Shown here: one piece after another, positions 22,331 to 34,490 of the stretch
Layout of the letters: every line of letters starts with the position of its first letter
How positions within the stretch are numbered: the stretch's first letter is position 1
Source of the DNA: Cyrtodaria siliqua
Taxonomy: Eukaryota > Mollusca > Bivalvia > Adapedonta > Hiatellidae
Assembly (NCBI GenBank): GCA_037043455.1
Contig: JAWPHD010000292.1
Location: forward strand, 124,001-188,000
Length of the DNA: 64,000 bases
Reading direction: 5' to 3'
Made by a program: the position numbers and the translations under genes
Notes under the pieces: model-generated
Told to the model about the DNA's origin: nothing
Database searches by the model: none
The model's input: the letters and a program-made list of their open reading frames with translations, nothing else

Positions 22331-23115
22331 AGCAAATCATTAATATGTGACACTTTAACATTGGTGTCTATGGGGAAAATAATTAGTGCTTTCATACCTA
22401 AACAGCGAGATCTGATTAGTTTCACCGGAGTTATGGCCTTTGATTTACTAAATATGCCATATCTGCCTTATGAACACTCTAGCAACTTAAATTATTATTT
22501 GATCTTTATCAAATGTTGAAAGATGAAAGCTCGGACAAGTTCGAAAACAAGTCAGATCGGATCAGTAACACCAGAGTTATGGACATTGTTTTGCTGAAAA
22601 ATGTCATTTTCTGCCTAGTGAACACTTTAGAAAGTTCTTTTATTATTTGATCTTTATCAAACATTGTCTCAGTGTCTTTATATTAATAAAAGCTCGGATA
22701 AATTAAAAAATCAGCAAGATCGGATTAGTAACAGCGGAGTTATGGCCCTTGATTTTCTGGAAAATGTCGTATCCTGTTTGTGAACACCTAGCAACTTCAT
22801 TTACTGTTTGATCTTTACCAAACTTTGTCAGTGTTTCGTATCAATGAAACCTCAGACAAGTTCGAAAACCAGCTAGATCGGATTAGTAACAGATCAGAGT
22901 TATGGCCCTTGTTTTGCTGAAAAGGCCATATTGGTACTCCATTCAGCAAATCTCTCCGGTGAAACTAATCCGATCTGGCTGATTTTCGAATTTGTCCGAG
23001 CTTTCATTGGGAACATTTGGTAAAGATAAAATAATAAATGAAGGTACTAGAGTGTTCACGAGGCAAAAGTTAACGGATGACGACGGACGGCGACGGACAA
23101 CTCGTCATCCCATAA
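22331..23115. repeat. Diverged tandem repeat ('agatcggattagtaacagc')
   Basis: Four or five units of roughly 150-190 bp contain 'gatctttatcaaa', 'agctcggacaagttcgaaaa' and 'ggagttatggccctt'. The last unit is inverted. The block ends with 'gacgacggacggcgacgg' (about 23078). The same family occurs at 30890-31010 and 43270-44100. Confidence 0.8.
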
Positions 23116-23289
23116 ACGTCCAAATATAAATGCATTTGATTCTAATTTGGTATGGTCATTTAAGAACTCGAGGCACAACTAATGAATAGTTATGAAACTA
23201 ACTCCTTCTATACCATTTGCTTAGTTAGAATATGTAGGGCCTCCTGTTTGCATAATTGTATGGCAATAAAATATGTAATATATGATATG

Positions 23290-24600
23290 TAAAATCAATA
23301 CAGTTATGTGATGTATACTACGGTACTGAACTACAGCTATGTGATGTATACTGCGGTAGTGAACTACAGCTATGTGATGTATACTACAGTAGTGAACTAC
23401 AGCTATGTGGTGTATACTACGGTAGTGAACTACAGCTATGTGATGTATACTACAGTAGTGAACTACAGCTGTGTGATGTATACTGCGGTAGTGAACTACA
23501 GCTATGTGATGTATACTACAGTAGTGAAAGTACAGCTAGGTGATGTATACTACAGTAGTGAACTACAGCTGTGTGATGTATACTTCGGTAGTGAACTACA
23601 GCTATGTTATGTATACTACAGTAGTGAACTACAGCTATGTGGTGTATACTACAGTAGTGAAAGTACAGCTAGGTGATGTATACTACAGTAGTGAACTACA
23701 GCTGTGTGATGTATACTGCGGTAGTGAACTACAGCTATGTTATGTATACTACAGTAGTGAACTACAGCTATGTGGTGTATACTACAGTAGTGAACTACAG
23801 CTATGTGATGTATACTACGGTAGTGAACTACAGCTGTGTGATGTATACTACGGTAGTGAACAACAGCTATGTGATGTATACTACAGTAGTGAAAGTACAG
23901 CTATGTGATGTATACTACGGAAGTGAACAACAGCTATGTGATGTATACTGCGGTAGTGACTTACAGCTATGTGATGTATACTACGGTAGTGAACTACAGC
24001 CATGTGATGTATACTGCGGTACTGAACAACAGCTATGTGATGTATACTGCGGTACTGAACAACAGCTATGTGATGTATACTACAGTAGTGAAAGTACATC
24101 TAAGTGATGTATACTACAGTAGTGAACTACAGCTGTGTGATGTATACTGCGGTAGTGAACTACAGCTATGTGGTGTGGTGTATACTACAGTAGTGAACTG
24201 CAGCTCTGTGATGTATACTGCGGAAGTGAACTACAGCTGTGTGATGTATACTACGGTAGTGAACAACAGCTATGTGGTGTATACTACGGTAGTGAACTAC
24301 AGCTATGTGGTGTATACTGCGGTAGTGAACTGCAGCTATGTGATGTATACTGCGGTAGTGAACTACAGCTATGTGATGTATACTGCGGTAGTGAACTACA
24401 GCTATGTGATGTATACTGCGGTAGTGAACTGCAGCTATGTGGTGTATACTGCAGTAGTGAACTACAGCTATGTGGTGTATACTGCGGTAGTGAACTACAG
24501 CTATGTGATGTATACTGCGGTAGTGAACTACAGCTATGTGGTGTATACTGCGGTAGTGAACTACATCTGTGTGATGTATACTGCAATAGTGAAACTTCAG
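23290..24600. repeat. 33-bp minisatellite, about 39 units
   Basis: The unit is 'gtgatgtatactgcggtagtgaactacagctat' with variants tacggt, tacagt and ctgtgt; occasional 1-2 base indels shift the register. Stop-free frames on both strands (11-residue repeats such as MYTTVVNYSYV) follow from a unit length divisible by three and are not called as genes. Confidence 0.97.
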
Positions 24601-24639
24601 CTTAAAACAATATTTTCCCTGAAACAACAAGGCATGGAG

Positions 24640-24985
24640 CTCTCATAAATGGCATGTAGCAAAAACGTACGGTCCTCTCCTATATTTGTTCAAACGGTGA
24701 CCCTGAGGTGAAATCTGGCCCTGCCCCAGTGTCAAAGTTTTACCTAGAATTATAAAGGAAAATCTTTAAAATATATATATTCTTTTCTTAAACTACAAGA
24801 GCTAGAAGCCTAATATTGGGCCTTGGATGTACAATATGATTATGGTTCCTTATCAAGTTCGTTCAAATCAAGACAATGCGGTAATATATGGCCCCGCCCT
24901 AAGGGTCACATTTTTACATAGACTTGCATATTTGTATAGGACATATTTGTATAGGAAAAACCTTAACATATTTTCTTCTCTGAAA
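24640..24985 (+). repeat. Dispersed repeat, partner of 5740-6030
   Basis: It shares 'ggtcctctcc..tttgttcaaacggtgaccctgaggt' and related text with the block at 5820-5900. No coding potential. Confidence 0.65.
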
Positions 24986-24989
24986 CAAC

Positions 24990-26110
24990 AACTACACACT
25001 TAACTGAGCATAGACAGACGGAAACAACGATCCAGCTATCATCGGCCCAGGGTCGCACCCCATCCATGGGGACATAGCGCCTGGGTTAAAACTCGTTGAG
25101 ATTACCACCCTATAATCATACATGAACAGCCGCATACAACCATTCAACCAGTATCGGCCACGGGGTCCGTCCCTACTCAAGGGAAAATAGCCCAATGGTC
25201 ATGACTTGGAAAACATTGAGATCCCCTACACTGTAACCATATATACACTTACTTGGCATGAACAGATGGATACAACCTACCAAGCAGCATCAGTACCGGG
25301 TTCCGTCCCCACCATTGGGGAAAACACGCTGGAAACCGTTGATATTTCCAACCTTTAATCATATTATATACTTACTGAGCTAGAACAAACGGATACAACC
25401 ATCCAAACAGCCTCGGCCCTGGGGTCTATCCACACCTCTGGAGACGTAATCCGTTGCCATAACTTTGAAACTATCAAACCCCTGGAGGAAAAAGCCCATG
25501 GGTCATAACTTGGAAACCGTATGATATTTCCACCTTACAATCATATATAAACTTCCCAACAAGCATCGGCCTTGGGGTCTATCCCCACCCATGAGGATGA
25601 AATCCCTGCCATAACTTGAAAACTGTTGAGATTCCCACACCATAACCATATATACATTTAATGGGAATGAACAGACTGATACAACCATCCAACCAGCATC
25701 GGCGCCGAGGTCCGTACCCACCCCTGGGGAAAAAGCCTATGGGTCATAACTTGGAAACCGTTGAGATCCCCACCCGATAACATACATACACTTACTGACC
25801 ATGAACAGACGGATACAACCATCCAACCGGCATCGGACCTGGGATCTAACCCCACTCATGGGGAAGTAATGCCTGGGCCATACTTTGGAAACTGTTGATA
25901 TTTCCACCCTATGATTATATATATATACACTTACTGGACATGAGTAGATGGATACAACGAGCATTGGTCCAGGGGTCCATTCCCACCCATGGGGACATAG
26001 CCCCTTGGGGGTGGGGGGGGGGGGGGGTGATAAAAGCCCCTGGGTTATAACTGTTGAGATCCCCCATGCTACAACCATAATCATATTCTTACTGGACACG
26101 AACAGCATAG
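24990..26110. repeat. ~165-bp tandem repeat
   Basis: About seven diverged units contain 'gaacagacggatacaaccatc', 'catcggc', 'ggtctatccccacccatggg' and 'cataacttggaaaccgttgag'. A related block in reverse orientation lies at 47590-47850. The minus-strand open frames are shadows of the units. A G-run (26017-26038) interrupts one unit. Confidence 0.85.
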
Positions 26111-27190
26111 ACGTAGCGTATAGACGTGGCATTACTTTTAGGTGAATCTGTTCCATGTATTTTTAAATAATCGTGTGTATTTGAGCATTGAGTTTTGGCA
26201 TGATCTAGTAGAGCGGTTTATACATGTATATACGTGCACGGACAGATTTTTGTTTTACTGTCACCATATAACTTCCCCTAGAGTTTCAGTTTAGAAATAC
26301 ATGTACATAAAATGAATGGGTTTTTACGTCGGGTTAAACTGAATTTCCTTTAATGGGCTTCTAAGATATGACGAGAAATTCAATATTTATAAAACACAGT
26401 AAAAGTATTTAAAACTGGGTGTGGTGTGTGGGCGGTGTATACTCTTGTTTAAATTCAAAATAATTATGACACTTATCTTGAGCGGTTTCAGAGATATGAG
26501 CTTACAGTAAACTGTTATTTTCCACGATGACCGTAACGCTGACGTCGGGGCGAGAATGTCACTCTTATGTGCCGTGCCAGTGTAGGTTCTCCTCTTGGTA
26601 CACGGGCGTGGGTACTTTAAACGTTAGGGACATGCACGCAAGCACGCACGCACTCTAGCACGCAAGCATGCACACTATTTTTTTTTAAAACGCGACTACT
26701 CATCTGACACCGCTTTCAATATATTTGAAGGGAACTAGACAACAATGTTCACAGGATGATTTCTTTAAGATTGTGTGTGCCACCGGCGATCCAAGATGGA
26801 TGCCAAGTTTACATAGAGTTATATAGTGAAAAGTACATCATGTGTGCATCTCTGCTTAGCTAATGCTAACACATTAATGGGTTATTTCAAATGGCTGATT
26901 TTGCTTCGTGTCATGAATACTAGGCGATTTTTAGCCTTAGAAATAGTGGTAAATTGATCGGTATTCATAATCTACATCCGAATTTTCAATCTAAAATCTA
27001 AACATTTAACAATGTTCCAATTCACAATAACATGTTATACCCATCAAAATATACTTATCACCGTGTTGGTCAATTTCTAAAATTTATTAATTTACGATAG
27101 CTATAGATTTAGAACGAAATCAAACTCTGATTCATAACCTAGATTCGCATATTATTGTGCATACTGATTATATCCGTACTTTTTGAAGAA
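26111..27190. other. No gene recognised
   Basis: Mixed sequence with a 'gcacgcaagcacgcacgc' stretch at 26634-26670. No exon could be supported. Confidence 0.5.
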
Positions 27191-28065
27191 AAACGCGGAT
27201 TTACTTTGGTCGGTCCCGTGTGTACGTCCGTCAGTCGGTTCTCCTCAACTCCTCCTTCATTAGTTGAAAGATGGTGTTCATAATGCTTAGGATGTGTAGA
27301 TGACATCAAAGATTTCGAATACAGGGTATGACCCCAGGTACCAGAGGTCAAGGTCAAATTCACCAAAAGGTTTCATTAAACACGTGAATTTCAATATATT
27401 TTTTAATATTTCTTACATGATATAAGCACAGACCTAGACTTTTGTTACTAGGTCTGTAATATGAGAACTGATATACACTATGGAACACGTTTTTCGATTT
27501 GTACGGATCCTCATCCCTGGGGTGGGGCCTTATGGTCATGTCGGGTCAGCATGCATGTTTATTGTTTCCTCGTAACCTAAAGTCCTACATCAGTTGAAAG
27601 TCAAGGTCAAACGTTAAAATTCACCAAAATGAACAACATTAAACCCGTGAATTCTTGCTATGAGCAACGATATATACACAACGTTGTCGATTTGAAGTAC
27701 GGATCCTCCTCCACGGGAGATGGGTGTGGGGGACTTATGGTCATATGGGGTGAGCATGCCTTTTTATTGTTTCCTCGTAACCTAAACTCCTCCTACATCA
27801 TCTGAAGGATGGTGTTCATATTTGGCATAGTGGTTGCTTAGGATGTGTAGATGACAGCACATGTTTTGAACCAGGTTTTGACCCCGAGGAGCCAGAGTCG
27901 AGGTCAAATTCAGCAAGAACGGCCTTACTTCTATAGTTTTCGAAGTTGTCAATGACATGCCTTTTCTTTCTTATGTTTCCCTGTAACCTGAACTTCTTCT
28001 CTACCAAATAAAGGAGGTTGTTCATATGTGTACATGGCAGCGAAATGCGGATATTGGGCCCCCAT
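27191..28065. repeat. ~270-bp diverged tandem repeat
   Basis: Three units contain 'ctcctcctacatca', 'gatggtgttcata', 'gcttaggatgtgtagatgac' and 'ggtcaaggtcaaattcacc'. This is another bivalve-type repeat with short GGTCA steps. Confidence 0.75.
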
Positions 28066-28618
28066 CGACTAATCTCTAGTTTTCATTTTATTTTTTTATC
28101 TTGAAAAGGGCAGTTTTGGCTGATTCCTTAAAATAGAAAATAATTATTATCATTATTTGTTAATTTTATACTGGATCCCTAGATCCCGCGAAAAGCCTGA
28201 TGCACCCACTTTAAGTAATAACGAACTTATTTTCTTAATCAATCTATTGCATAATATCTAATATTTTACTTATATATCATTCTCAAAGACAATCTACGCA
28301 GTGTTTAAGACAATGAAAAACGTTTCTTAATGCTTCTTTTAAACCAGTCCTTTGAAAACAAAATAACAAGGTTATATACAAGTAGCGCGTCCGCAAGCAC
28401 CCTTGAGTCTCTTCTTTGTTTGAGACATACAAATATAAAATACAGGTTTTCCCATAGACGTGTGTTGTGGGTGGGTACGTGCGTGCGTGCGTATGCTGCC
28501 TTTCTGCGTGAGATTGGTATTTTTCTAATTTGTGTGTAAATTTTATCATTTGGTTTGACCTTTCACAAATACAATTAAATACGTATAAGAGCATACTGTG
28601 TAGTACAGTACAGACCTA
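28066..28618. other. No gene seen
   Basis: AT-rich sequence. Overlapping open frames on both strands at 28283-28594 have no family resemblance. Confidence 0.5.
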
Positions 28619-29162
28619 TTAAAGGGAATGTAGCGACACAGCCAAACAAGCTCTATTATTGAGAGTTCTGGAAAACTTGGAAAATGGTGAAAAAATTATC
28701 AAAATCGGATGATAAACAAACAAGATATGACCATTTAAAGGTTGTTCTAAAACGGATATGGGAGCCGCCATTTTAGAACTATGACGTCATAATTCAATAT
28801 TACCATATATGGAATATTGATAAATATCGTTTAAAACGAAGAAAATCATTGCAAATTAATGCAAAACAATTTACTGGTCATATAAAGCATTATTGCCATT
28901 AAGAATTATATATTTTTCATGCAATTGCTGTCGTTTTTCCCTATAAATGTGCAAATTTTCAAATTTATAAATATTCCATATATGGTCATTTAGAACCGTG
29001 ATGTCATAGCTCTCAAAATGGCCGTTTCCATATCTGTTTCAACAGAAACTTCAAATGATCATATCTTCTTTATTTATCAGCCGATTTTAATAATTCTTTC
29101 ACCATTATTAAAGTTTTTCAGAACTCTTAACAATAAAGGTTATGTCGCTACATTCCCTTTAA
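28619..29162. mobile_element. Fold-back inverted-repeat element
   Basis: Ends read TTAAAGGGAATGTAGCGACA on the left and the exact complement on the right, within imperfect arms of about 200-250 bp ('ccatatatggaatatt', 'atgacgtcata', 'ggatatgggagccgcc' and their counterparts). The host sequence 'cagacc(t/c)attaacaatagg' is present uninterrupted at about 29199-29213, so the insertion point is in TTAA. The duplication could be TTAA, TA or TAA because the terminal bases are ambiguous. No transposase is encoded. Confidence 0.8.
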
Positions 29163-29345
29163 CAATAGGTAACGTGTAGTAAAGCACAGACCCATTAACA
29201 ATAGGCTGGCCTGGCTTCTTCATTGGTTCAGATATGTTTGTGATTAGGTCTGTGAGTAAATTAAACCATAGCTGTTATGTTCTGATTATGATCATGTCCT
29301 TATATACAAGCGTACACGTATTTCATTTTCTGTTTATTTTTCCAG

Positions 29346-29626
29346 ATGTTGCTGAAAGAATTTGACTTTGTCATGTGGATGGACGCTTCTATCGGATTTA
29401 CTAACAGTGACCTTGACAGTATGTTCACACAGGTCAAGGACACAGGGTTAGTCTACAAACCCGGGTTTTATAATATTGTAGCACACACTGATATCGACAC
29501 ATTTGTGTACTTTAATGAAAATCCATGTGCATTTGATGGGTACGAAGAAATAGAAGCCAACTTCTATCTTGAAAATTCAAGTAATGGACTTCCCTTCCGT
29601 ACTAACGGTATCTTTGTTTCTTGTCA
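29346..29626 (+). CDS. Putative internal exon, uncharacterised protein with WMDAS motif
   Basis: The open frame begins right after a polypyrimidine tract and acceptor (ctgtttatttttccag). It runs for about 94 codons without a stop, encoding FDFVMWMDASIGF near residues 6-18, then a GFYNIVAHTDIDTF segment and EEIEANFYL near the end. The hydrophobic-WMDAS and AHT..TF spacing is like that of uncharacterised animal proteins with a glycosyltransferase-like fold (possibly DUF1647-like). I offer that only as a guess from memory. The methionine is probably internal, because the sequence reads as mid-protein. The 3' edge is uncertain: a donor GTGAGG follows 29626 and a weaker GTATCT follows 29607, and the frame itself stops at 29628-29630. 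No other exon of this gene was found, so it may be an isolated or dead exon. It has no link to the minus-strand formin. Confidence 0.55.
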
Positions 29627-29630
29627 GTGA

Positions 29631-30004
29631 GGCGTTTTTAACAGCCCTCGAGTATATATGTTAAGTTTAGTGTGTCTACTGAACCCAGATTTGGGGAGAG
29701 TTAACTTCAGTAATTAATGGGTTATATTATTATACATCTTGATATTTTACTTTTACATATTTAGCTGTCTCAACGCTTTTGTATCAATGCATCATTTTAC
29801 AAGTGTTAACAATGCAAACACCTATTTTTTATTATTTTTTTATATTAATGCAAAGTAATATTTACATGCCTACTTTTTTAATATAACTTATTACAGAGAA
29901 CATTTTCTTTCATTATACACATACTTTTATTTGTTTGTAGTTATCCTAAACAATCGATATTACACTATTACACAAAACATGTATTATTGTCTTTTACGTT
30001 CCCT
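29631..30004. other. No gene seen
   Basis: Very AT-rich sequence, plausibly intron downstream of the exon at 29346. Confidence 0.5.
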
Positions 30005-30160
30005 TTCAACTTCTCATCCTGAGCAACTCTGCAGTTCAGGGTGAGAAGGTTCTAGGCCCATTTTCCATATTTTATCTCGATGTTCATGCCTGTTAGGCGC
30101 CATATAACCTTTTCATGTGTTGGTGCGCCTTAAAACCCCAATTCAATTCAATTCCACTCA
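30005..30160 (+). mobile_element. Dispersed repeat family X, truncated copy
   Basis: It has the 3' part only: 'gggtgagaaggttctaggcc', 'gttaggcgccatataacc', 'tgtgttggtgcgccttaaaa', then the AATTC pentamer tail. Opposite in orientation to the copies at 4459 and 9894. Confidence 0.8.
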
Positions 30161-30289
30161 GTGTCTAGTTTTGCGTTGCAATTAATAAGCACATGGAAAT
30201 ACATAAACAACGGGCCCAGTTGGCTGCCAAACTGGAATGTTAGATGGAAAGGGTATTGTTGAAAGAATGTCTTTGTGTCGCCTGCTTTG

Positions 30290-31015
30290 CAGGGCAGACA
30301 CTTTGGGATCACTGTTTCCGTCGTCTCGTCCATCCGTCACACTTTAATCTTCTTAGATATCACTTTGTCCGTCGTCGTCAGTCCGTCACACTTTAACCTG
30401 TAACCTAACCTAGGCCATAAATTGAAAAGTATTTGACCTATGTTCATGAAACTTTACACACACCTTCATCTTAACCCAATGAATGTTGTTACACGTGTCC
30501 AATAACTCTGACTTTATGGTGGAAGTTGGGGACCGTTGTCTTTTATCCCAGTGATCTGAAATGCAATCCCAACCTTCCTTTCCATATGACCTACCTTCAA
30601 AGCACGTTTTGTTCCAATATCTCATTTCTAACTAAAGTTATTGAACGGAAAGCATTTTTCTATTTTTAGTAACAGTGACCTAGACCTTGACTCCAGTGAC
30701 CAAAAAATAAACTCCAAAGCTTCCTTTCCATATAAGCAACCTATACAGCAAGTTGCATTCCAATCTCTCATTACAAACTAAAGTTATTAAGCGTAAACCG
30801 TTTTTTTCTATTTTTAGTAATATTGACCTTGTTTGGCAAATTCGAGGCGCTAGAGGGTTGACAAGACAAAATATAGCCATTTTTGTTAATTCAAGGGCAA
30901 TAACTCCGGTACTACTGGTCTGATCTTGCTGGTTTTCAAACTCGTCCGAGCTTCATAGATATTAACAATCTGATCAAGTTTGGTAAAGATTGGAAGAAAT
31001 TAAGGTGGTAACTAC
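30290..31015. repeat. Diverged dispersed repeat
   Basis: Two rough units contain 'ccttcctttccatat(a/g)a', 'tgttccaatctctcatt' and 'aactaaagttatt'. The block ends with 'gtactactggtctgatcttgc' text shared with the families at 22331 and 43270. Confidence 0.65.
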
Positions 31016-31074
31016 CCACATGCATGTGACAGTGTGTTTGTGAAATTGCAGTAGTTGTAACCACACGGGGTCTT

Positions 31075-31800
31075 TTCAAAGGATGAAATAGTTTCTTTCA
31101 AGGGAAGTTACTCGTTTTTTCAGGGCTGGTAACTTGTCTTTTCAAGGCATGTAACCCATTTTTTTCCTGAGAAATAACTCTTCAAGGGAAGTAACTCCTT
31201 TTTTTCAAGGGAAATAGCTCGTTGTTTCAAGGGAAGTAGGCCTAACTCATTTTTTTTCAGGGGAGGTAACACGTTTTTTTGAAGGGAAGTAACACGTTAT
31301 TTCAAGGAAGGTAACTCGTTTTTTTCAAGGGAAGCAAATTTTGGTTTTTCAAGAGAAGTAATTTGTTTTTTCAAGGGGAGTATTTTTTTCAAGGCAGGTA
31401 GGCCTACCTCTTTTTTCAAGGGAAGTAATATGTTTTTTCAAGGGAAGTAACTCGTTTTTTTCAGGAGGTAACTCGTCTTTTCAAGCGAAATAATTCTTTT
31501 TTTAAGGGAAGTAACTATTTTTTCAAGTGAAGTAACTCATTTTTTCAGGAGAGGTAACACTTTGCTTTCATGGGAAGTAGCTCTTTTCTCAAGTAAATTA
31601 TCTCCTTGTTTTTTTCAAGGGAAGTAACTTCTTTTTCCAAGAGAAAATAGTAAATAGTTTGTTCAAGGGAAATCACTCGTTTTTTCAATGGAAGCAACAC
31701 ATTTTTCAAGGGAAATAACTTTTTTCAAGGGAAGTAACTCTTTTTTCAGGGAGGTAACAGAAATGACTGGTTTTTTTTTCCAAGGAAAGTAACGTTTTTA
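31075..31800. repeat. Minisatellite ('tttttcaagggaagtaactcg')
   Basis: About 28 imperfect units of 20-30 bp. Each has a T-run, 'caagggaagtaac' and a variable end. Unit length drifts, so no frame stays open. Confidence 0.9.
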
Positions 31801-31852
31801 AGAATTTGTTAACGTACTTTGATAGCTACTGAATTCACGGTTTATTTTCTGT

Positions 31853-32012
31853 TTATATCAAGTGATCATAATATATGTCATGTGATCATAATATATATCA
31901 TGTGATCTTAATAAATATCATTTGATCGTAATATATATATCATGTGATCGTAATATATATCATGTGATCATTATATATATCATGTGATAGTAATATATAT
32001 CATGAGATCTGA
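31853..32012. repeat. ~20-bp tandem repeat ('catgtgatcataatatatat')
   Basis: Eight imperfect units alternate 'catgtgatc' with an AT run. Confidence 0.9.
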
Positions 32013-32144
32013 TACTCGTATTTATAGTAACTGATAGCATTGGGCCAGGTGCTCTATTTACCATTATTTCATGTTTACTTTTGAATTGTATATGCACATG
32101 TCACTTTAAAACTATCTACCTACATGAAATTATTTACAAGAATA

Positions 32145-32428
32145 AAACTCACCAAAGAGAAATATCACACCGATTGAGTGTTTTTGTATATTGTTTGATA
32201 TTCACATTCACTGCACTCGAGTGATCGCGTTCCTTATTTGGAAACGCATGTATCAACTCATCGTTGTAATACACGATAATTGGAAATTGTCACGTGTGTG
32301 TGTTGGATTGGATTAAGGTTCCAAATACGGAATGCGATCACACAAAACCGGCGAATGTAAATACGAAACAGCGAGTAGCTAACAAAAACATACTTGATCA
32401 GCTTGATATTCACTTCTTTGGTGAGTTT
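32145..32428. mobile_element. Fold-back MITE with TA flanks
   Basis: Ends read AAACTCACCAAAGA on the left and its near complement on the right (TCTTTGGTGAGTTT), flanked by TA at 32143-32144 and 32429-32430. A second inner pair of arms ('agtgatcgcgttccttatttgg' against 'ccaaatacggaatgcgatcac') makes the element an interrupted palindrome. Non-autonomous and Tc1/mariner-like by the TA alone. Confidence 0.75.
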
Positions 32429-33339
32429 TATGAATGCATTTGTGGTATTTAAAGTAATTATCCCGCCACCAGGAAGTCAGCCAATATGAAAAAAACAAGG
32501 CCAGTATAGCATGTCACACCAAAACTTTAGATTGCAAGCATATTTTGACAACTGAATTTTGTCCACATATAAACGAACTTAATTTTCTGTATAGGTTTTA
32601 TACTGAACGGTGGATATCTTTAGTAATTTAACTTAAACATGGAGGGACGTTTCTTTTTTTGCTCTGTATATTTTGTTGCAAACATCATTAATATTAATGC
32701 TTTAAGGCTATGACAAATTCTTGTTTTGTGATCGATTCAGCACACTTTCATTGGATTATATGGATAAATTATATGGCTAGCAATATCAACCATATGTAAG
32801 CTACTAATTACGATTTAACAACAAAAACTAGCAGAGGTGTCGAGTTTGACAGCTAGATTAAACATTTTTATAAACAATACATTTAAACCGAAGTTAGAAT
32901 GCAGCTCAGTTTAATGCATGTGCACGTTCCATATAAAACAGGCACATATTAATGGTTTTCACTTGTATTTTGATTGACAACAATCCCCCGTCAACGTTAC
33001 CTCTTATTACGTGGTCCCGCCTTAATTACATTAAGCAATGGGAAAGCTTATATTTTGACAATAAAACACGCTTAAAACATTTTTTACTGAAGAAATGTGA
33101 AAACCTGTTTAAAATTACCTATCAAATGTTTTAATGTTACAATATGCAAACTTCCATACCCCAGCAAACCCCATTTTCGCTTCTTGGAGAACGGGTTGGA
33201 TGGGGTATGAAAGTTAATACTCGGACCACGTAATGAGCTATTAAAATTGGGGTTTAACCACATGTTTTTTCGTTTTAATGTCTATTTGTGTCTTTTTATC
33301 ATCATTGATATATTAGGTTGGACTAATTAAGTATGAATG
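32429..33339. other. No gene recognised
   Basis: A 60-codon plus frame at 32952-33134 is unsupported. An inverted pair 'ttacgtggtcc' (about 33008) and 'ggaccacgtaa' (about 33223), with an inner pair around 'catacccc', hints at a small inverted-repeat element. Confidence 0.5.
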
Positions 33340-34490
33340 TAACAAGAGCGCCTACTAACGGGGTATTATACGCTAAGGTTTTTCTGCTAAAAGCATATCC
33401 TAGTTGTCAGGTTAATATGACCTTGAACTTTGATATAAAAAAATGATAGGAGTAGTTATTTAACCAAGAGCACTACAGTATATGTTTTTAAGATTGTAGG
33501 TCAAAAAGTTTGTGAATAATAACAGCCGGGAAGGAATTTGACAGTGACCTTGGTATTTGACCTACTAATCATAAAATCAATAGGGGTTGTCGTTTTAACA
33601 TCGGTACTATTTCTGTAGTTTCAAAATTGTAGGTCTAATAGTTACAAGTTAAAGTGGGGAGAATGTTTCTCAGGATTCGGTCACAGTGTCAGGTCAATGT
33701 GACCTTGATAACCTACTGAACATGAAAGCAATAGACTTCCTTGTCGTTGAATAAGTGTTGGTATTTTATTTCTGTATTTATCATGTGGAATGCACTTGTC
33801 CATATGAGGACATGTGTGACCCAAAAGCAATATGGTTCCTCAGGTCGTAAGGACATTGACCTTTAACCTACTGACCCCAAAAACAATAGGGTTTCACCTC
33901 TTATCAAGTGCTATATACCTAGGAAGTTTCATGAATGTGGGTGTTATGATTTCAAGTTGTCAATTTCCATATTAGGTCATGGTGACCTCGACATTTGACT
34001 GACTGATCCCCCAAAGGGTAATGAATTAATGAACCTTCATGATGGTCGGTTTATGCTTTCGACATTACTGCGCATTGTGCACCAAAGGCAATGCACTTAC
34101 TAAGTTTCATAAGTATGGGTGTTATGGTTTAGAAGTTGTTGCACATAATGCATATGTCCATAAAAGATCATGATGACCTTGACCTTTGACCTTCTGATTT
34201 CAAAAACAATAGGGTTCGTCCTTGCACTAAGGTAGATTTACCTATGAAGTTTTATGAGTGTAAGAGTTATGGTTTTAAAGTTATTTGGCACATTTCCATA
34301 TAAGGTCATCAGATGACCTTGACTTTTGGCCTACTGACCCCAAAAACAGAAGAGTTCTTTCTCTCACCAAGGGCAATGTACCTATTAAGTTTCAGGAGTA
34401 TAATGGTTTTGGAGTTATTATCCAGAATACATATTTCCAGAAAAGCAAGACAATTATATAACAAAAAATCTGCGGATTCATATGTCTCGC
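33340..34490. repeat. ~165-bp tandem repeat ('gaccttgacctttgacctac')
   Basis: About seven diverged units contain 'tgaccttgacctttgac', 'ccaaaaacaatagggttc', 'cactaagtttcatgag' and 'gtgttatggtttt'. Repeats of this type are abundant in bivalve genomes from memory. The same family returns at 45850-46200. Confidence 0.85.

Noticed and set aside
18504..24600. CRISPR-like arrays
   Set aside because: The repeats are contiguous with no unique spacers, and the genome is eukaryotic.
23308..24648. Frames with MYTTVVNYSYV-type repeats
   Set aside because: By-product of the 33-bp minisatellite. Indels break the frame repeatedly.
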